A DNA stretch of 53,933 nucleotides from assembly GCA_000474255.1 (NCBI GenBank), contig BATO01000038.1:1-53933 (forward strand), in the 5' to 3' direction. Source of the stretch: Aquipseudomonas alcaligenes MRY13-0052 (GTDB taxonomy: Bacteria > Pseudomonadota > Gammaproteobacteria > Pseudomonadales > Pseudomonadaceae). This document shows positions 1 to 7,705 of the stretch, piece by piece (the first letter of the stretch is position 1; each line of letters begins with the position of its first letter). The notes under the pieces are model-generated. The model had not been told where the DNA came from, searched no databases, and saw only the letters and a program-made list of their open reading frames with translations. The position numbers and the translations under genes were made by a program.

Positions 1-88
1 CGGTCATCTCGCGCAGGTCACCGAGAAAGCCGCCCATGGGCGTGCGGGCGGCACTGACTATGACGATGGGGTCGATCTTCGCGTTCAT
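1..88 (-). CDS. Thiolase (acetyl-CoA acyltransferase), N-terminal fragment
   Basis: Only the first 29 codons lie in the window; the gene runs off the left edge. They read [20 protein letters not shown] and onward, the typical thiolase N-terminus, with the conserved S-A-A-R-T-P-x-G strand. Thiolases cleave 3-ketoacyl-CoA with CoA to acetyl-CoA and a shortened acyl-CoA in the last step of beta-oxidation. The start is 10 bases after the stop of the upstream SDR gene, with a GGAG-type ribosome site in the gap, so the two are co-transcribed with the acyl-CoA synthetase. The catalytic cysteine and histidines are outside the window, so degradative and biosynthetic types cannot be separated. Confidence 0.88.
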   Translation of the reverse strand, partial: MNAKIDPIVIVSAARTPMGGFLGDLREMT

Positions 89-98
89 GACGGGCTCC

Positions 99-868
99 TT
101 ATTTCGCGGCCATGCGCAACGCGCCATCCAGGCGGATGACCTCGCCGTTGAGCATCGGGGTTGCCGATGATGTGAGCGGCCAGGGCGGCGTACTCGTCCG
201 GGCGCCCCAGGCGCGGCGGGAAGGGCACGTCGGCGGCCAGGGAATCGCGCACCTCCTGGGGCATGCCGGCCATCATCGGCGTCTCGAAGATGCCGGGGGG
301 CGATGCACATCACGCGGATGCCGGAGCGCGCCAGGTCCCGCGCCAGCGGCAGGGTCATGGCGGCGACGCCGCCCTTGGAGGCGGAATAGGCGGCCTGGCC
401 CATCTGCCCGTCGAAGGCGGCCACCGAGGCGGTGTTGATCGCCACCCCACGCTCGCCCTCCTCGTTCGGCTCGTTGCCGGCCATGGCTTCGGCGGCCAGG
501 CGCAGCATGTTGAAGCTGCCGATCAGGTTGACCTCCACCACCCGGCGGAAGCTCTCCAGCCCGTGCACGCCCTTGCGCCCCAGCACCTTTTCGGCGGGGG
601 CGATGCCGGCGCAGTTGACCAGGCCGTGCAGCGCGCCGAAGGCTTCGATTGCGGCGGCAACGGCCGCCTGGGCTTCGTCTTCACGGGTGATGTCGGCGCG
701 CTGGAAGCGTGCGTTGTCGCCCAGTTCGGCGGCGCGGGCGGCACCGGCTTCGGCGTTGATGTCCACCAGCAGCACCCGGGCGCCTTGCTGCAGCAGGGTG
801 CGGGCGGTGGCCAGGCCGAGGCCGGAGCCGCCACCGGTGATCAGGAAGGTTCTGTTTTCTATCTGCAC
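99..868 (-). pseudogene. SDR-family 3-hydroxyacyl-CoA dehydrogenase-like, with two +1 frameshifts
   Basis: Reading from a GTG at 868 (GGAG eight bases upstream) gives the Rossmann start [15 protein letters not shown], then NCAGIAP, and the catalytic Y-S-A-S-K. This is a short-chain dehydrogenase of the 17-beta-HSD10/3-hydroxyacyl-CoA type, which oxidises 3-hydroxyacyl-CoA with NAD. The frame breaks twice. A run of six G near 295-300 has one base too many: the expected APGIFETPM becomes APRHLR. A run of four G near 157-160 (CCCC on the coding strand) also has one too many: IIGNP should continue [11 protein letters not shown]. Removing one base from each run gives exactly 256 codons ending at the TAA at 99-101. 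Because both errors sit in homopolymers and the rest is well conserved, sequencing error is as likely as true inactivation. Confidence 0.82.
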
Positions 869-887
869 GTCTAGGGCTCCTTGGTGG

Positions 888-2525
888 TCAGTGGGCGGCA
901 CGCGCCTGGGCGCTGGCGATTTCCTGGTTGCGCAACAGGAAGCGCTGGATCTTGCCGCTGGGTGTCTTGGGCAGTTCCGCGACGAACTCGATCTCGCGGG
1001 GGTAGGCATGGGCGGACAGGCGCTTGCGCACGTGCTGCTGCAGGGCCTCCGCCAGGCCGGCATCAGCGGCATGGCCAGGCTTGAGCACGACGAAGGCCTT
1101 GACCAGCTCGGTGCGCTCCGGGCACGGCTTGCCGATCACCGCCGCCTCGACCACGGCCGGGTGCTCGATCAGCGCGCTCTCCACATCGAAGGGCCCGACC
1201 CGGTAGCCGGAGGTGGTGATCACATCGTCCGAGCGGCCGACGAAGGCGATGCTGCCGTCCGCGCTCAGCTCCACGGTGTCGCCGCTCAGGTAGTAGTCGC
1301 CGACGAACGCCTTGGTGGTGCCGCCCAGGTAGCCGGGGAACCAGAACAGCGGCGAGCGGGCGCGGTCGATGGCGAGGATGCCCGGCTGCCCCGCCGGCAG
1401 CTCGCGCTGGGCCTCGTCCAGCACCACCACGCGGTGGCCGGGCACGGCGAAACCGGCGGCGCCGATGCGCACCGGGTGCGCCAGCTCGTGGTGGTTGCAC
1501 AGCACCATGCCCAACTCGGTCTGGCCGTAATGGTCGTGGATGGGGGTGCCCAGGCCCTCGCCGAACCAGCGGATCACCTCCGGGGTCAGCGGCTCGCCGG
1601 CACTGCTCACCGCGCGCAGCCGGCCCTTGAGCTCCGGCTCCACCTGCTCCCGCGCCGCCAGCAGCAGGCGGAAGGCCGTGGGCGAGCCGGCCAGGTTGGT
1701 GATGCCCAGCTCGCGGATGATCCGGCAGGTGCTTTCGACGCTGAAGCCACCCTCGTAAAAGGTGGTGGCGTGGCCCAGGGCCAGGGGGCCGGTCACTGCG
1801 TAGTAAAGCCCGTAGGCCCAGCCCGGGTCGGCCAGGTTCCAGAAGCGGTCGTCCTCGCGCAGGCCCACCGCATCGCGCATGTAGCCGACGAAGGCGAGGA
1901 TCGCCCGCAGCGGCACCTGCAGCGCCTTGGGCAGCCCGGTGGTGCCCGAGGTGCACATCAGCAGGAACGGATCATCGGCACGGCGCAGCACCGGCTCGAA
2001 ATCGTCGTCGTGCTGTGCCAGGGCATTCCAGAAGGCGCAGCCAGCCGGCTCGCTGCCACCGACCGTGAGGATCGCCGGCACCTGGGCCACTTCATCCAGC
2101 TTGGCGCGGTTGGCGGCGTCCACCACCACCAGGCGCGACTGGCCGCATTGCAGGCGGTGCTCGATGGCCTTGGGGCCGAAGGCGGTGAACAAGGGCTGGT
2201 AGACCGCGCCGATGCGCCAGGTGCCGAGGATGGTGACCAGCAACTCGGGCGTGCGCGGCAGCAGGCCGGAGACGCAATCCCCCGGGCCGATGCCCTGTTC
2301 GCGCAGGTAATGGGCGAAGCGTGCGCTGGCCTCCTTCAGCCGGGTGAAGGTCCAGTCCTCGCGGCGGCCGTCACGGCCTTCCCAGACCAGTGCCACGCGC
2401 CCCGGTTCGGCGTGGCGGTCACAGCATTCGATGCAGGCGTTGAGGGCGTCCGGCGTGCCCGCCAGGGTGCCGGCGAAAGCGTCGGCCAGGTCGAATCGGC
2501 GTGCAGCCTCGTGGTAGTCGCGCAT
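888..2525 (-). CDS. AMP-binding acyl-CoA synthetase
   Basis: A 545-residue member of the ANL adenylate-forming superfamily, which activates a carboxylic acid to acyl-AMP and then acyl-CoA. The sequence shows the P-loop-like [13 protein letters not shown], the [11 protein letters not shown] adenylate motif, the [14 protein letters not shown] hinge region and a C-terminal [11 protein letters not shown] carrying the catalytic lysine. I chose the ATG at 2525 ([11 protein letters not shown]), which has GGAG nine bases upstream; an in-frame extension of 27 residues is possible but looks unlike the family. It is the first gene of a minus-strand unit with the SDR and thiolase downstream. The layout recalls the P. 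aeruginosa PA2553-PA2555 region from memory. Substrate chain length cannot be read from sequence. Confidence 0.9.
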   Translation of the reverse strand: MRDYHEAARRFDLADAFAGTLAGTPDALNACIECCDRHAEPGRVALVWEGRDGRREDWTFTRLKEASARFAHYLREQGIGPGDCVSGLLPRTPELLVTILGTWRIGAVYQPLFTAFGPKAIEHRLQCGQSRLVVVDAANRAKLDEVAQVPAILTVGGSEPAGCAFWNALAQHDDDFEPVLRRADDPFLLMCTSGTTGLPKALQVPLRAILAFVGYMRDAVGLREDDRFWNLADPGWAYGLYYAVTGPLALGHATTFYEGGFSVESTCRIIRELGITNLAGSPTAFRLLLAAREQVEPELKGRLRAVSSAGEPLTPEVIRWFGEGLGTPIHDHYGQTELGMVLCNHHELAHPVRIGAAGFAVPGHRVVVLDEAQRELPAGQPGILAIDRARSPLFWFPGYLGGTTKAFVGDYYLSGDTVELSADGSIAFVGRSDDVITTSGYRVGPFDVESALIEHPAVVEAAVIGKPCPERTELVKAFVVLKPGHAADAGLAEALQQHVRKRLSAHAYPREIEFVAELPKTPSGKIQRFLLRNQEIASAQARAAH

Positions 2526-2643
2526 GGACGGTGACTCCGCATTGTTCTTGTAGTGAGCGGAATCTTCGGACCGGCGTTGCCCAGGGGCAATGTCGAATGG
2601 CGCCAACCTGGGCGAGCGCTTTTGACAACGGCCAGTGGCCAGC

Positions 2644-3678
2644 TCAGCCCGGCGGCGGGGCCGGCTGCATCAGCTCGCGGTACTGGCCGGGCGTGGTGCC
2701 GGTCCACTTGCGGAAGGCCTTGTAGAAGGCGCTGGCATCGGCGAAGCCCAGTTCGAAGGCCAGCTCGGCGAAATTGCCCTCGCCGCTGTCCAGGCGGGCG
2801 ATGGCCAGGTCGCGGCGCACCTGGTCCTTGAGCGCCTGGTAGGACTGGTCTTCCAGGGCCAGCTTGCGACGCAGGGTCGAAGGCGCCATGTAGAAATGGC
2901 TGGAGAGCGCCTCCAGGTCCGGCCAGCGCTCGGGACGCAGGCTGCGCAGGTAGGCACGAATGCGCGCCGCCAGGCTTTGCGGATCGCGGTAACGCACCAG
3001 GATGTTGGCGGGCGCACCGCCGAGGAAGCGCTTGAGTTCGCGCTCGCCACGGCGCACCGGCAACGCCAGGCAGTCGGCATTGAACAGCAGGCGCGTGCGC
3101 GGCCGGCCGAAGCGCAGGTTGTCGCTGAACATCACCCGGTAGTCCTCGATGTAGTCCGGCGCCGCGCAGCGCAGGTCGATGGCGAGGATGGCAATGCGCC
3201 GCCCGGCCAGCCAGCAGGCCAGGCCGTGGACGATCATCCACAGGGTGAAATAGGCGAAGGCGCGCTGGGACTCGCCCGGCGCCTCCTCCAGCACGATCTC
3301 CGCCATGCCGCCCTGGCGCACCAGGCGCGGCGACAGGCCATCGAACACCAGGCCGAGGAAGCCGAGGATGCCCTCCAGCGCATCCCCCAGGCTGGCTTCC
3401 TTCAAGGCCGCGCGGGCCATGAAGGCGAAGCTGCCGGACTTCATCCGCCGCGGGTTCATGCCGAAGAACTCATCGTCCATCCGCTGTGCCAGGCCCAGCC
3501 AGAGCCGCGCGTATTGCTGCGTGGAGACCCGCCCATAGGGCCGCTCCAGCGCCTCGGCGGCGATCTCGGCGTGCAGCAGCAGCGGCTGCGCATCGAGGCC
3601 ACGGGCACGCAGCTCCTGCAGGGCCTCGCGGACCAGCTGGACGGAAATGGTGCCTTTTTCGGTGAGGGTGCCGGTCAT
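2644..3678 (-). CDS. AraC-family transcriptional regulator (arabinose-binding-like N-terminus)
   Basis: 344 residues. The first 200 resemble the arabinose_bd-type sensor domain seen in Pseudomonas regulators such as ArgR/OruR-like and OliR-like proteins. The last 100 hold two helix-turn-helix motifs: LEALSSHFYMAPSTLRRKL, then FAELAFELGFADASAFYKAF and KWTGTTPGQYR. It lies 118 bases upstream of the acyl-CoA synthetase on the same strand, so it is the likely activator of the synthetase-SDR-thiolase unit, responding to a fatty-acid or related acid. The ligand is not known. The start ATG at 3678 has only a weak ribosome site (AGGGAACC). Confidence 0.9.
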   Translation of the reverse strand: MTGTLTEKGTISVQLVREALQELRARGLDAQPLLLHAEIAAEALERPYGRVSTQQYARLWLGLAQRMDDEFFGMNPRRMKSGSFAFMARAALKEASLGDALEGILGFLGLVFDGLSPRLVRQGGMAEIVLEEAPGESQRAFAYFTLWMIVHGLACWLAGRRIAILAIDLRCAAPDYIEDYRVMFSDNLRFGRPRTRLLFNADCLALPVRRGERELKRFLGGAPANILVRYRDPQSLAARIRAYLRSLRPERWPDLEALSSHFYMAPSTLRRKLALEDQSYQALKDQVRRDLAIARLDSGEGNFAELAFELGFADASAFYKAFRKWTGTTPGQYRELMQPAPPPG

Positions 3679-3745
3679 GGTTCCCTAGCGCGTGCAGTGG
3701 GGAGGCCGATTGTAGAGCGATCACGTCGAGGCGCGCAGCCCGGAT

Positions 3746-3767
3746 GTAGCCCGGGCTTCAGCCCGGG
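3746..3767. repeat. REP-type palindrome (GTAGCCCGGG family)
   Basis: GTAGCCCGGGCTTCAGCCCG is an imperfect palindrome with CCCGGGCT/AGCCCGGG arms around TTC. The same unit occurs at 14695-14715, inverted at 40037-40059, and as a variant at 40076-40100. It sits between the AraC gene and the VOC gene. It is typical of Pseudomonas extragenic palindromes. Confidence 0.85.
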
Positions 3768-3814
3768 GGGCATCACACCCACCCGAGCCCCCGCATCCGT
3801 GCAAACGCGGCCCG

Positions 3815-4171
3815 CTACAGGTGCTCCAGCACATTCAGCAGGCGCCCTGCCGGGTCCCGCACGAAGAAGCGCCGCACGCCCCAGGGCTCGTCGCTCAGCG
3901 GGTAGGCGATCTCGGCGCCCAGCGCCTCGGCCCGTCTGTGCACCTCCGCCACATCGTCCACCTCGACCGAGAGTTCAGGCACCGGCGTGCCCGAGCCGCC
4001 TTCGCTGGCCAGGCCCAGCTGCGGGCGCATGCGCACGTCCTCCGGGGAGGCCAGGGTGACGATCCAGCCATGGTCCATCACCACATCGAGGTCCAGCAGG
4101 CGGCGGTAGAAATCCGCCAGCGCGGCGGGATCGGGGGTGGCGAAATTGGCGACCAGGCGCAGCACCTTCAT
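3815..4171 (-). CDS. VOC-family (glyoxalase/bleomycin-resistance fold) protein
   Basis: 118 residues with the paired beta-alpha-beta-beta-beta layout of the vicinal oxygen chelate superfamily. It starts LRLVANFATPDPAALADFYR with LLDLDVVMDHGWIVTLAS, and ends with RRFFVRDPAGRLLNVLEH, where the final glutamate is the usual metal ligand or its equivalent. Members include glyoxalases, extradiol dioxygenases and antibiotic-binding proteins; single-domain versions like this act as dimers. No substrate can be assigned. It stands alone, divergent from the Kef-type antiporter, with GGAG before the ATG at 4171. Confidence 0.87.
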   Translation of the reverse strand: MKVLRLVANFATPDPAALADFYRRLLDLDVVMDHGWIVTLASPEDVRMRPQLGLASEGGSGTPVPELSVEVDDVAEVHRRAEALGAEIAYPLSDEPWGVRRFFVRDPAGRLLNVLEHL

Positions 4172-4367
4172 GGCATCGGGCTCCTTGTTGAAGACCGCAG
4201 CAGCATAGCCGTTCGCCGGGCCGGAGCCGCCCGCCCCTCGGGTGCTGCGCAGGTCCGCGCCAACCGGACACAGGGCCGCACCGTGACAGCGGCGGCCCCC
4301 ACCCCCTATTCTTGCGCCCTCCGCCGCTCCGTCGGACCTTTCTTACCGTTTGCCCAAGGAACTTCCC

Positions 4368-6173
4368 ATGCCCCATGAAGGCAGCCCGTTGCAGGTCGCC
4401 GTGGTCTTCCTGCTCGCCGCCGTCCTTGCCGTGCCTCTCGCCAAGCGCCTGCAACTGGGGGCCGTGCTCGGCTACCTGCTGGCCGGCGTGCTGATCGGTC
4501 CCTCCGTCCTGCGCCTGGTCAGCGACCCGCAGAACGTCGCCCACCTGTCCGAACTGGGCGTGGTGCTGCTGCTCTTCATCATCGGCCTGGAGCTCTCGCC
4601 CCGGCGCCTCTGGGTGATGCGGCGCTCGGTGTTCGGCGTCGGCCTGGCCCAGGTGCTGCTCACCGGCGCGCTGATCGCCGGCATCGCCTACCTGGCCTTC
4701 GCCCGTTCCTGGCAGAGCGCCGTGGTGCTGGGCCTGGGCCTGGCGCTCTCCTCCACCGCCTTCGGCCTGCAGATACTCGCCGAGCGCAAGGAGCTGACCA
4801 GCCCCCACGGCCGCCTGGCCTTCGCCATCCTGCTGTTCCAGGACATCGCGGCCATCCCGCTGATCGCCCTGATCCCGCTGCTCAGCGGTGCCACCGCCGC
4901 CCGCGACGACGGCGGCCAGCTGGCACACCTCGCCGAGGTGGTCGGCAGCATCGGGCTGGTGGTGATCGGTGGTCGCTTCCTGCTGCGCCCGGTGTTCCGC
5001 ATCGTCGCCCGCACCGGCCTGCAGGAGGTATCCACCGCCACCGCGCTGCTGGTGGTGATCGGCACCGCCTGGCTGATGGAGCTGGCGGGCATTTCCATGG
5101 CCTTGGGGGCCTTCCTCGCCGGCCTGCTGCTGGCCGACTCGGAATACCGCCATGAGCTGGAAGCCCAGATCGAGCCGTTCAAGGGCCTGCTGCTGGGGCT
5201 GTTCTTCATCAGCGTGGGCATGAGCGCCGACCTCAGCCTGCTGCTGGGCCAACCGCTGCTGGTGCTGGGCCTCACTGCGCTGCTGATCGGCCTCAAGTTC
5301 CCGGTGCTGTTCCTGGTGGGCCGCAGCGCCGGTGGCCTCACCCGCGAGAGCGCGCTGCGCCTGGGCGTGGTGCTGGCCGCCGGTGGTGAATTCGCCTTCG
5401 TGGTGTTCAAGATGGCCCGCGACCAGGGCCTGTTCGATGCGCAGCTGCATGGCTTCCTGGTGCTGGCCATCACCCTGTCCATGGCGCTGACGCCGCTGCT
5501 GATCCTCGCCATCAACCGCGTGTTCAAAGCCAAGCCCGCGCCGGTGAACGTGCCGCCGGAGTACGAAAAGATCGAAAGCGACTCACCCCGCGTGGTGATC
5601 GCCGGCACCGGCCGCATGGGCCAGATCGTCGCCCGGGTGTTGCGCGCCCAGCGCGTGCCCTTCCTGGCCCTGGATACCTCGGTGGAAACCATCGAGCTGT
5701 CTCGCAGCCTGGGCCGCATGCCGATCTTCTATGGCGACCCGCTGCGCCCGGAGATCCTCCGCGCGGCCAAGGTGGACAAGGCCGAGTTCTTCATCATCGC
5801 CACCGACGATCCGGTGACCAACCTGAAGACCACCGAGCTGGTGCGCCGCCTCTACCCGCACCTGAAGATCATTTCCCGCGCCCGGGACCGCCAGCATGTG
5901 CACCAGTTGCTCGACCTCGGCGCCCTGCCGGTGCGCGAGACCTTCTATTCCAGCCTGGAGATGAGCCGCCAGGTGCTCATCGGCATGGGCCTGGACGAGG
6001 AGCAGGCCAATGCACGCATCCGCCGCTTCCAGCGCCACGACGAGGAAGTGCTGGCGGCCCAGCACAAGGTCCATGGCGACGCCGCTGCAGTGATGCAGAC
6101 CGCCCGCGAAGCCCGTGCCGAGCTGGAAACCCTGTTCGACGCCGACCGCATCGAGGACCAGGGCGTCAAGTAA
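4368..6173 (+). CDS. CPA2-family monovalent cation:proton antiporter, KefB/KefC type
   Basis: 601 residues. The first 385 form about 12 membrane segments of a Na+/H+ exchanger domain, with the conserved FQDIAAIPL near residue 160 and GAFLAGLLLADSEYRHELE near 250. A cytoplasmic RCK-N (TrkA-N) domain follows, with the nucleotide-binding GTGRMGQ at about 413-419 and D at the end of the second strand (LALDTS). Kef systems exchange K+ for H+ and are gated by glutathione or its adducts; RCK sensing of NAD(H) is also known. I chose the ATG at 4368, preceded by AAGGA at seven bases, over an in-frame TTG at 4350. No KefF/KefG ancillary subunit is adjacent. Confidence 0.92.
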   Translation: MPHEGSPLQVAVVFLLAAVLAVPLAKRLQLGAVLGYLLAGVLIGPSVLRLVSDPQNVAHLSELGVVLLLFIIGLELSPRRLWVMRRSVFGVGLAQVLLTGALIAGIAYLAFARSWQSAVVLGLGLALSSTAFGLQILAERKELTSPHGRLAFAILLFQDIAAIPLIALIPLLSGATAARDDGGQLAHLAEVVGSIGLVVIGGRFLLRPVFRIVARTGLQEVSTATALLVVIGTAWLMELAGISMALGAFLAGLLLADSEYRHELEAQIEPFKGLLLGLFFISVGMSADLSLLLGQPLLVLGLTALLIGLKFPVLFLVGRSAGGLTRESALRLGVVLAAGGEFAFVVFKMARDQGLFDAQLHGFLVLAITLSMALTPLLILAINRVFKAKPAPVNVPPEYEKIESDSPRVVIAGTGRMGQIVARVLRAQRVPFLALDTSVETIELSRSLGRMPIFYGDPLRPEILRAAKVDKAEFFIIATDDPVTNLKTTELVRRLYPHLKIISRARDRQHVHQLLDLGALPVRETFYSSLEMSRQVLIGMGLDEEQANARIRRFQRHDEEVLAAQHKVHGDAAAVMQTAREARAELETLFDADRIEDQGVK

Positions 6174-6191
6174 GCACCCAACCGCTCGGCC

Positions 6192-7112
6192 TCAGGGCTG
6201 GGCGGCCTTCCAGGCGCTTATCTGTTCCAGCGTGGCGGTGACCCCGCCACACACCACCACCATCACCCGCCCATGGACCCGCAGCGCCTCGTTCCCGGCA
6301 TAGGCCAGGGCCAACGCCGCGCCACAGGCCGGCTCGACGAGGATGCGCTGCTCATCGAGGAAGCGCTCGCAGGCCTCCAGCGCCGCCCGATCACTCACCA
6401 CCTGCGCCTGCACCGGGTGGCTGCGCCCCAGCGCGAAGGCCCGCTCGCACACCTGCCTGGCGCCGAGCGAGGTGGCCACGCTGTCGATGCGCTCCAGTTC
6501 GATGCGCCGCCCCGCTTCCAGCGCCCGGGCGAAGGACGCCGCGCCCGTGGTTTCGGCGGTGATCACCGGCACGCTATTCCAGCCGTTGCGCTGCAAGCCC
6601 TCCACCACGCCGCTGAACAAGCCACCACCGCCCACCGAGAGCAGCACCGCGTCCGGGCGAAAACCGCTGGCGGCCACCTCGTCCACCAGGCTCGCATGGC
6701 CCTGCCAGAGCAGCGGGTCATCGAAGGGGTGGATGAAGGCATCGGTCGCGCCCAGCATCGATTGCGCCAGGGCATTGGCCTCGTGCCAGGCGGCGCCGTG
6801 GACGATCACCTCGGCACCCTCCTGGCGGATCAGCGCCTTGGCGCGCTCGGTGGTGGTTTCCGGCACCACCACCGTGACCGGGATCGACAGGCAGCGCCCG
6901 GCATAGGCCACGGCGATACCCGCGTTGCCACCGGAGGACGAGATGAAGCGCCGCTTGCCCTGCCGTGCATGGGCCTCGCAGGCGGCACCGATGCCGCGCA
7001 ACTTGAACGAGCCCGACGGCTGCAGGGCCTCCAGCTTCAGCCACACCTCGGTACCGGCGGCGAGGCTGAGGGGGCGGGAATGGATCAACGGGGTCTGGAT
7101 ATGCAGGGTCAT
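6192..7112 (-). CDS. PLP-dependent L-serine/L-threonine dehydratase-like enzyme
   Basis: About 306 residues of fold-type II PLP enzyme. SFKLRG carries the Schiff-base lysine, SSGGNAGIAVAYAG binds the phosphate/carboxylate, and SVGGGGLFSGV is the glycine loop for the cofactor phosphate. The pattern (short protein with no ACT domain, and SSGGNAG rather than TSGNHA) matches serine/threonine ammonia-lyases of the SDH type, which release ammonia and pyruvate or 2-oxobutyrate. The start is uncertain: MTLHIQTPL at 7112 fits the family N-terminus, with MPCEPE at 7130 possible; neither has a strong ribosome site. It is convergent with the antiporter, separated by 18 bases. Confidence 0.82.
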   Translation of the reverse strand: MTLHIQTPLIHSRPLSLAAGTEVWLKLEALQPSGSFKLRGIGAACEAHARQGKRRFISSSGGNAGIAVAYAGRCLSIPVTVVVPETTTERAKALIRQEGAEVIVHGAAWHEANALAQSMLGATDAFIHPFDDPLLWQGHASLVDEVAASGFRPDAVLLSVGGGGLFSGVVEGLQRNGWNSVPVITAETTGAASFARALEAGRRIELERIDSVATSLGARQVCERAFALGRSHPVQAQVVSDRAALEACERFLDEQRILVEPACGAALALAYAGNEALRVHGRVMVVVCGGVTATLEQISAWKAAQP

Positions 7113-7264
7113 CTCGGGCTCGCACGGCATTCTCGGGCCGCCAGTTTCGGCCGACCACGGCCGGGGCGTCTTGTATGTTCTTGCAGCGGGACAGCGGCAC
7201 GTCAAATTCCTTGAGCAACCCACGAGCGCCACGGTCTACCCGTTAACGCCAACAGGACGCTCGC

Positions 7265-7582
7265 ATGCACAAGACGCCCGACCATTCCCACCTCGCCGGC
7301 CTGGAACTGGCCAGGCAACTGTTCGACACCGGCCCGCTCGAAGACCTGACGCAACGGCTCGACCTGGCGATCGCCCAGGCCCGCGCGGCGCAGCCTGCGG
7401 AGGGCGACGGCATCTACGAGCTGGAGCGCATCGCCAGCCAGCTGGAAGCCGGCGGGGCCATCGACCCGCCGCCGGTGTTCAGCGCAAGGCTCGACGCACC
7501 GGTGCGCCAGGGCACCTCCGTGGCGCTGATGCTGGTCCACCGACGCCTGGCGAAGTTGCGCGAGCAGACCCCCGAAGGTTGA
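7265..7582 (+). CDS. Hypothetical protein, 105 residues
   Basis: A soluble, acidic-to-neutral, largely helical protein (MHKTPDHSHLAGLELARQLF...) with no signal peptide or membrane segment and no cysteine. AGGA stands seven bases before the ATG, and codon use matches the neighbours, so it is probably real. I do not recognise a family. It lies 124 bases upstream of the GGDEF-EAL gene in the same direction and might share a transcript with it. Confidence 0.65.
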   Translation: MHKTPDHSHLAGLELARQLFDTGPLEDLTQRLDLAIAQARAAQPAEGDGIYELERIASQLEAGGAIDPPPVFSARLDAPVRQGTSVALMLVHRRLAKLREQTPEG

Positions 7583-7705
7583 AGTAGAGAGATCCGCTGC
7601 CTGGAAACCGTCCGTCCGCTCACGTGCGTCCACCGCTGGCAGGGCGTAAGGCGCATCTATCCTTAGTGCGTTGCAACAGGGAGAAATCATCGACAGGAGG
7701 TTGCC

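Noticed and set aside
432-2534. 700-codon plus-strand open frame
   Set aside because: It lies opposite the SDR and acyl-CoA synthetase genes, has low-complexity Ala/Gly/Arg/Gln composition and no motif; it is a GC-bias shadow.
2336-3241. 301-codon minus-strand open frame overlapping the AraC gene
   Set aside because: It is an out-of-frame shadow of the AraC and synthetase genes with Ala/Arg/Pro/Gly-rich composition.
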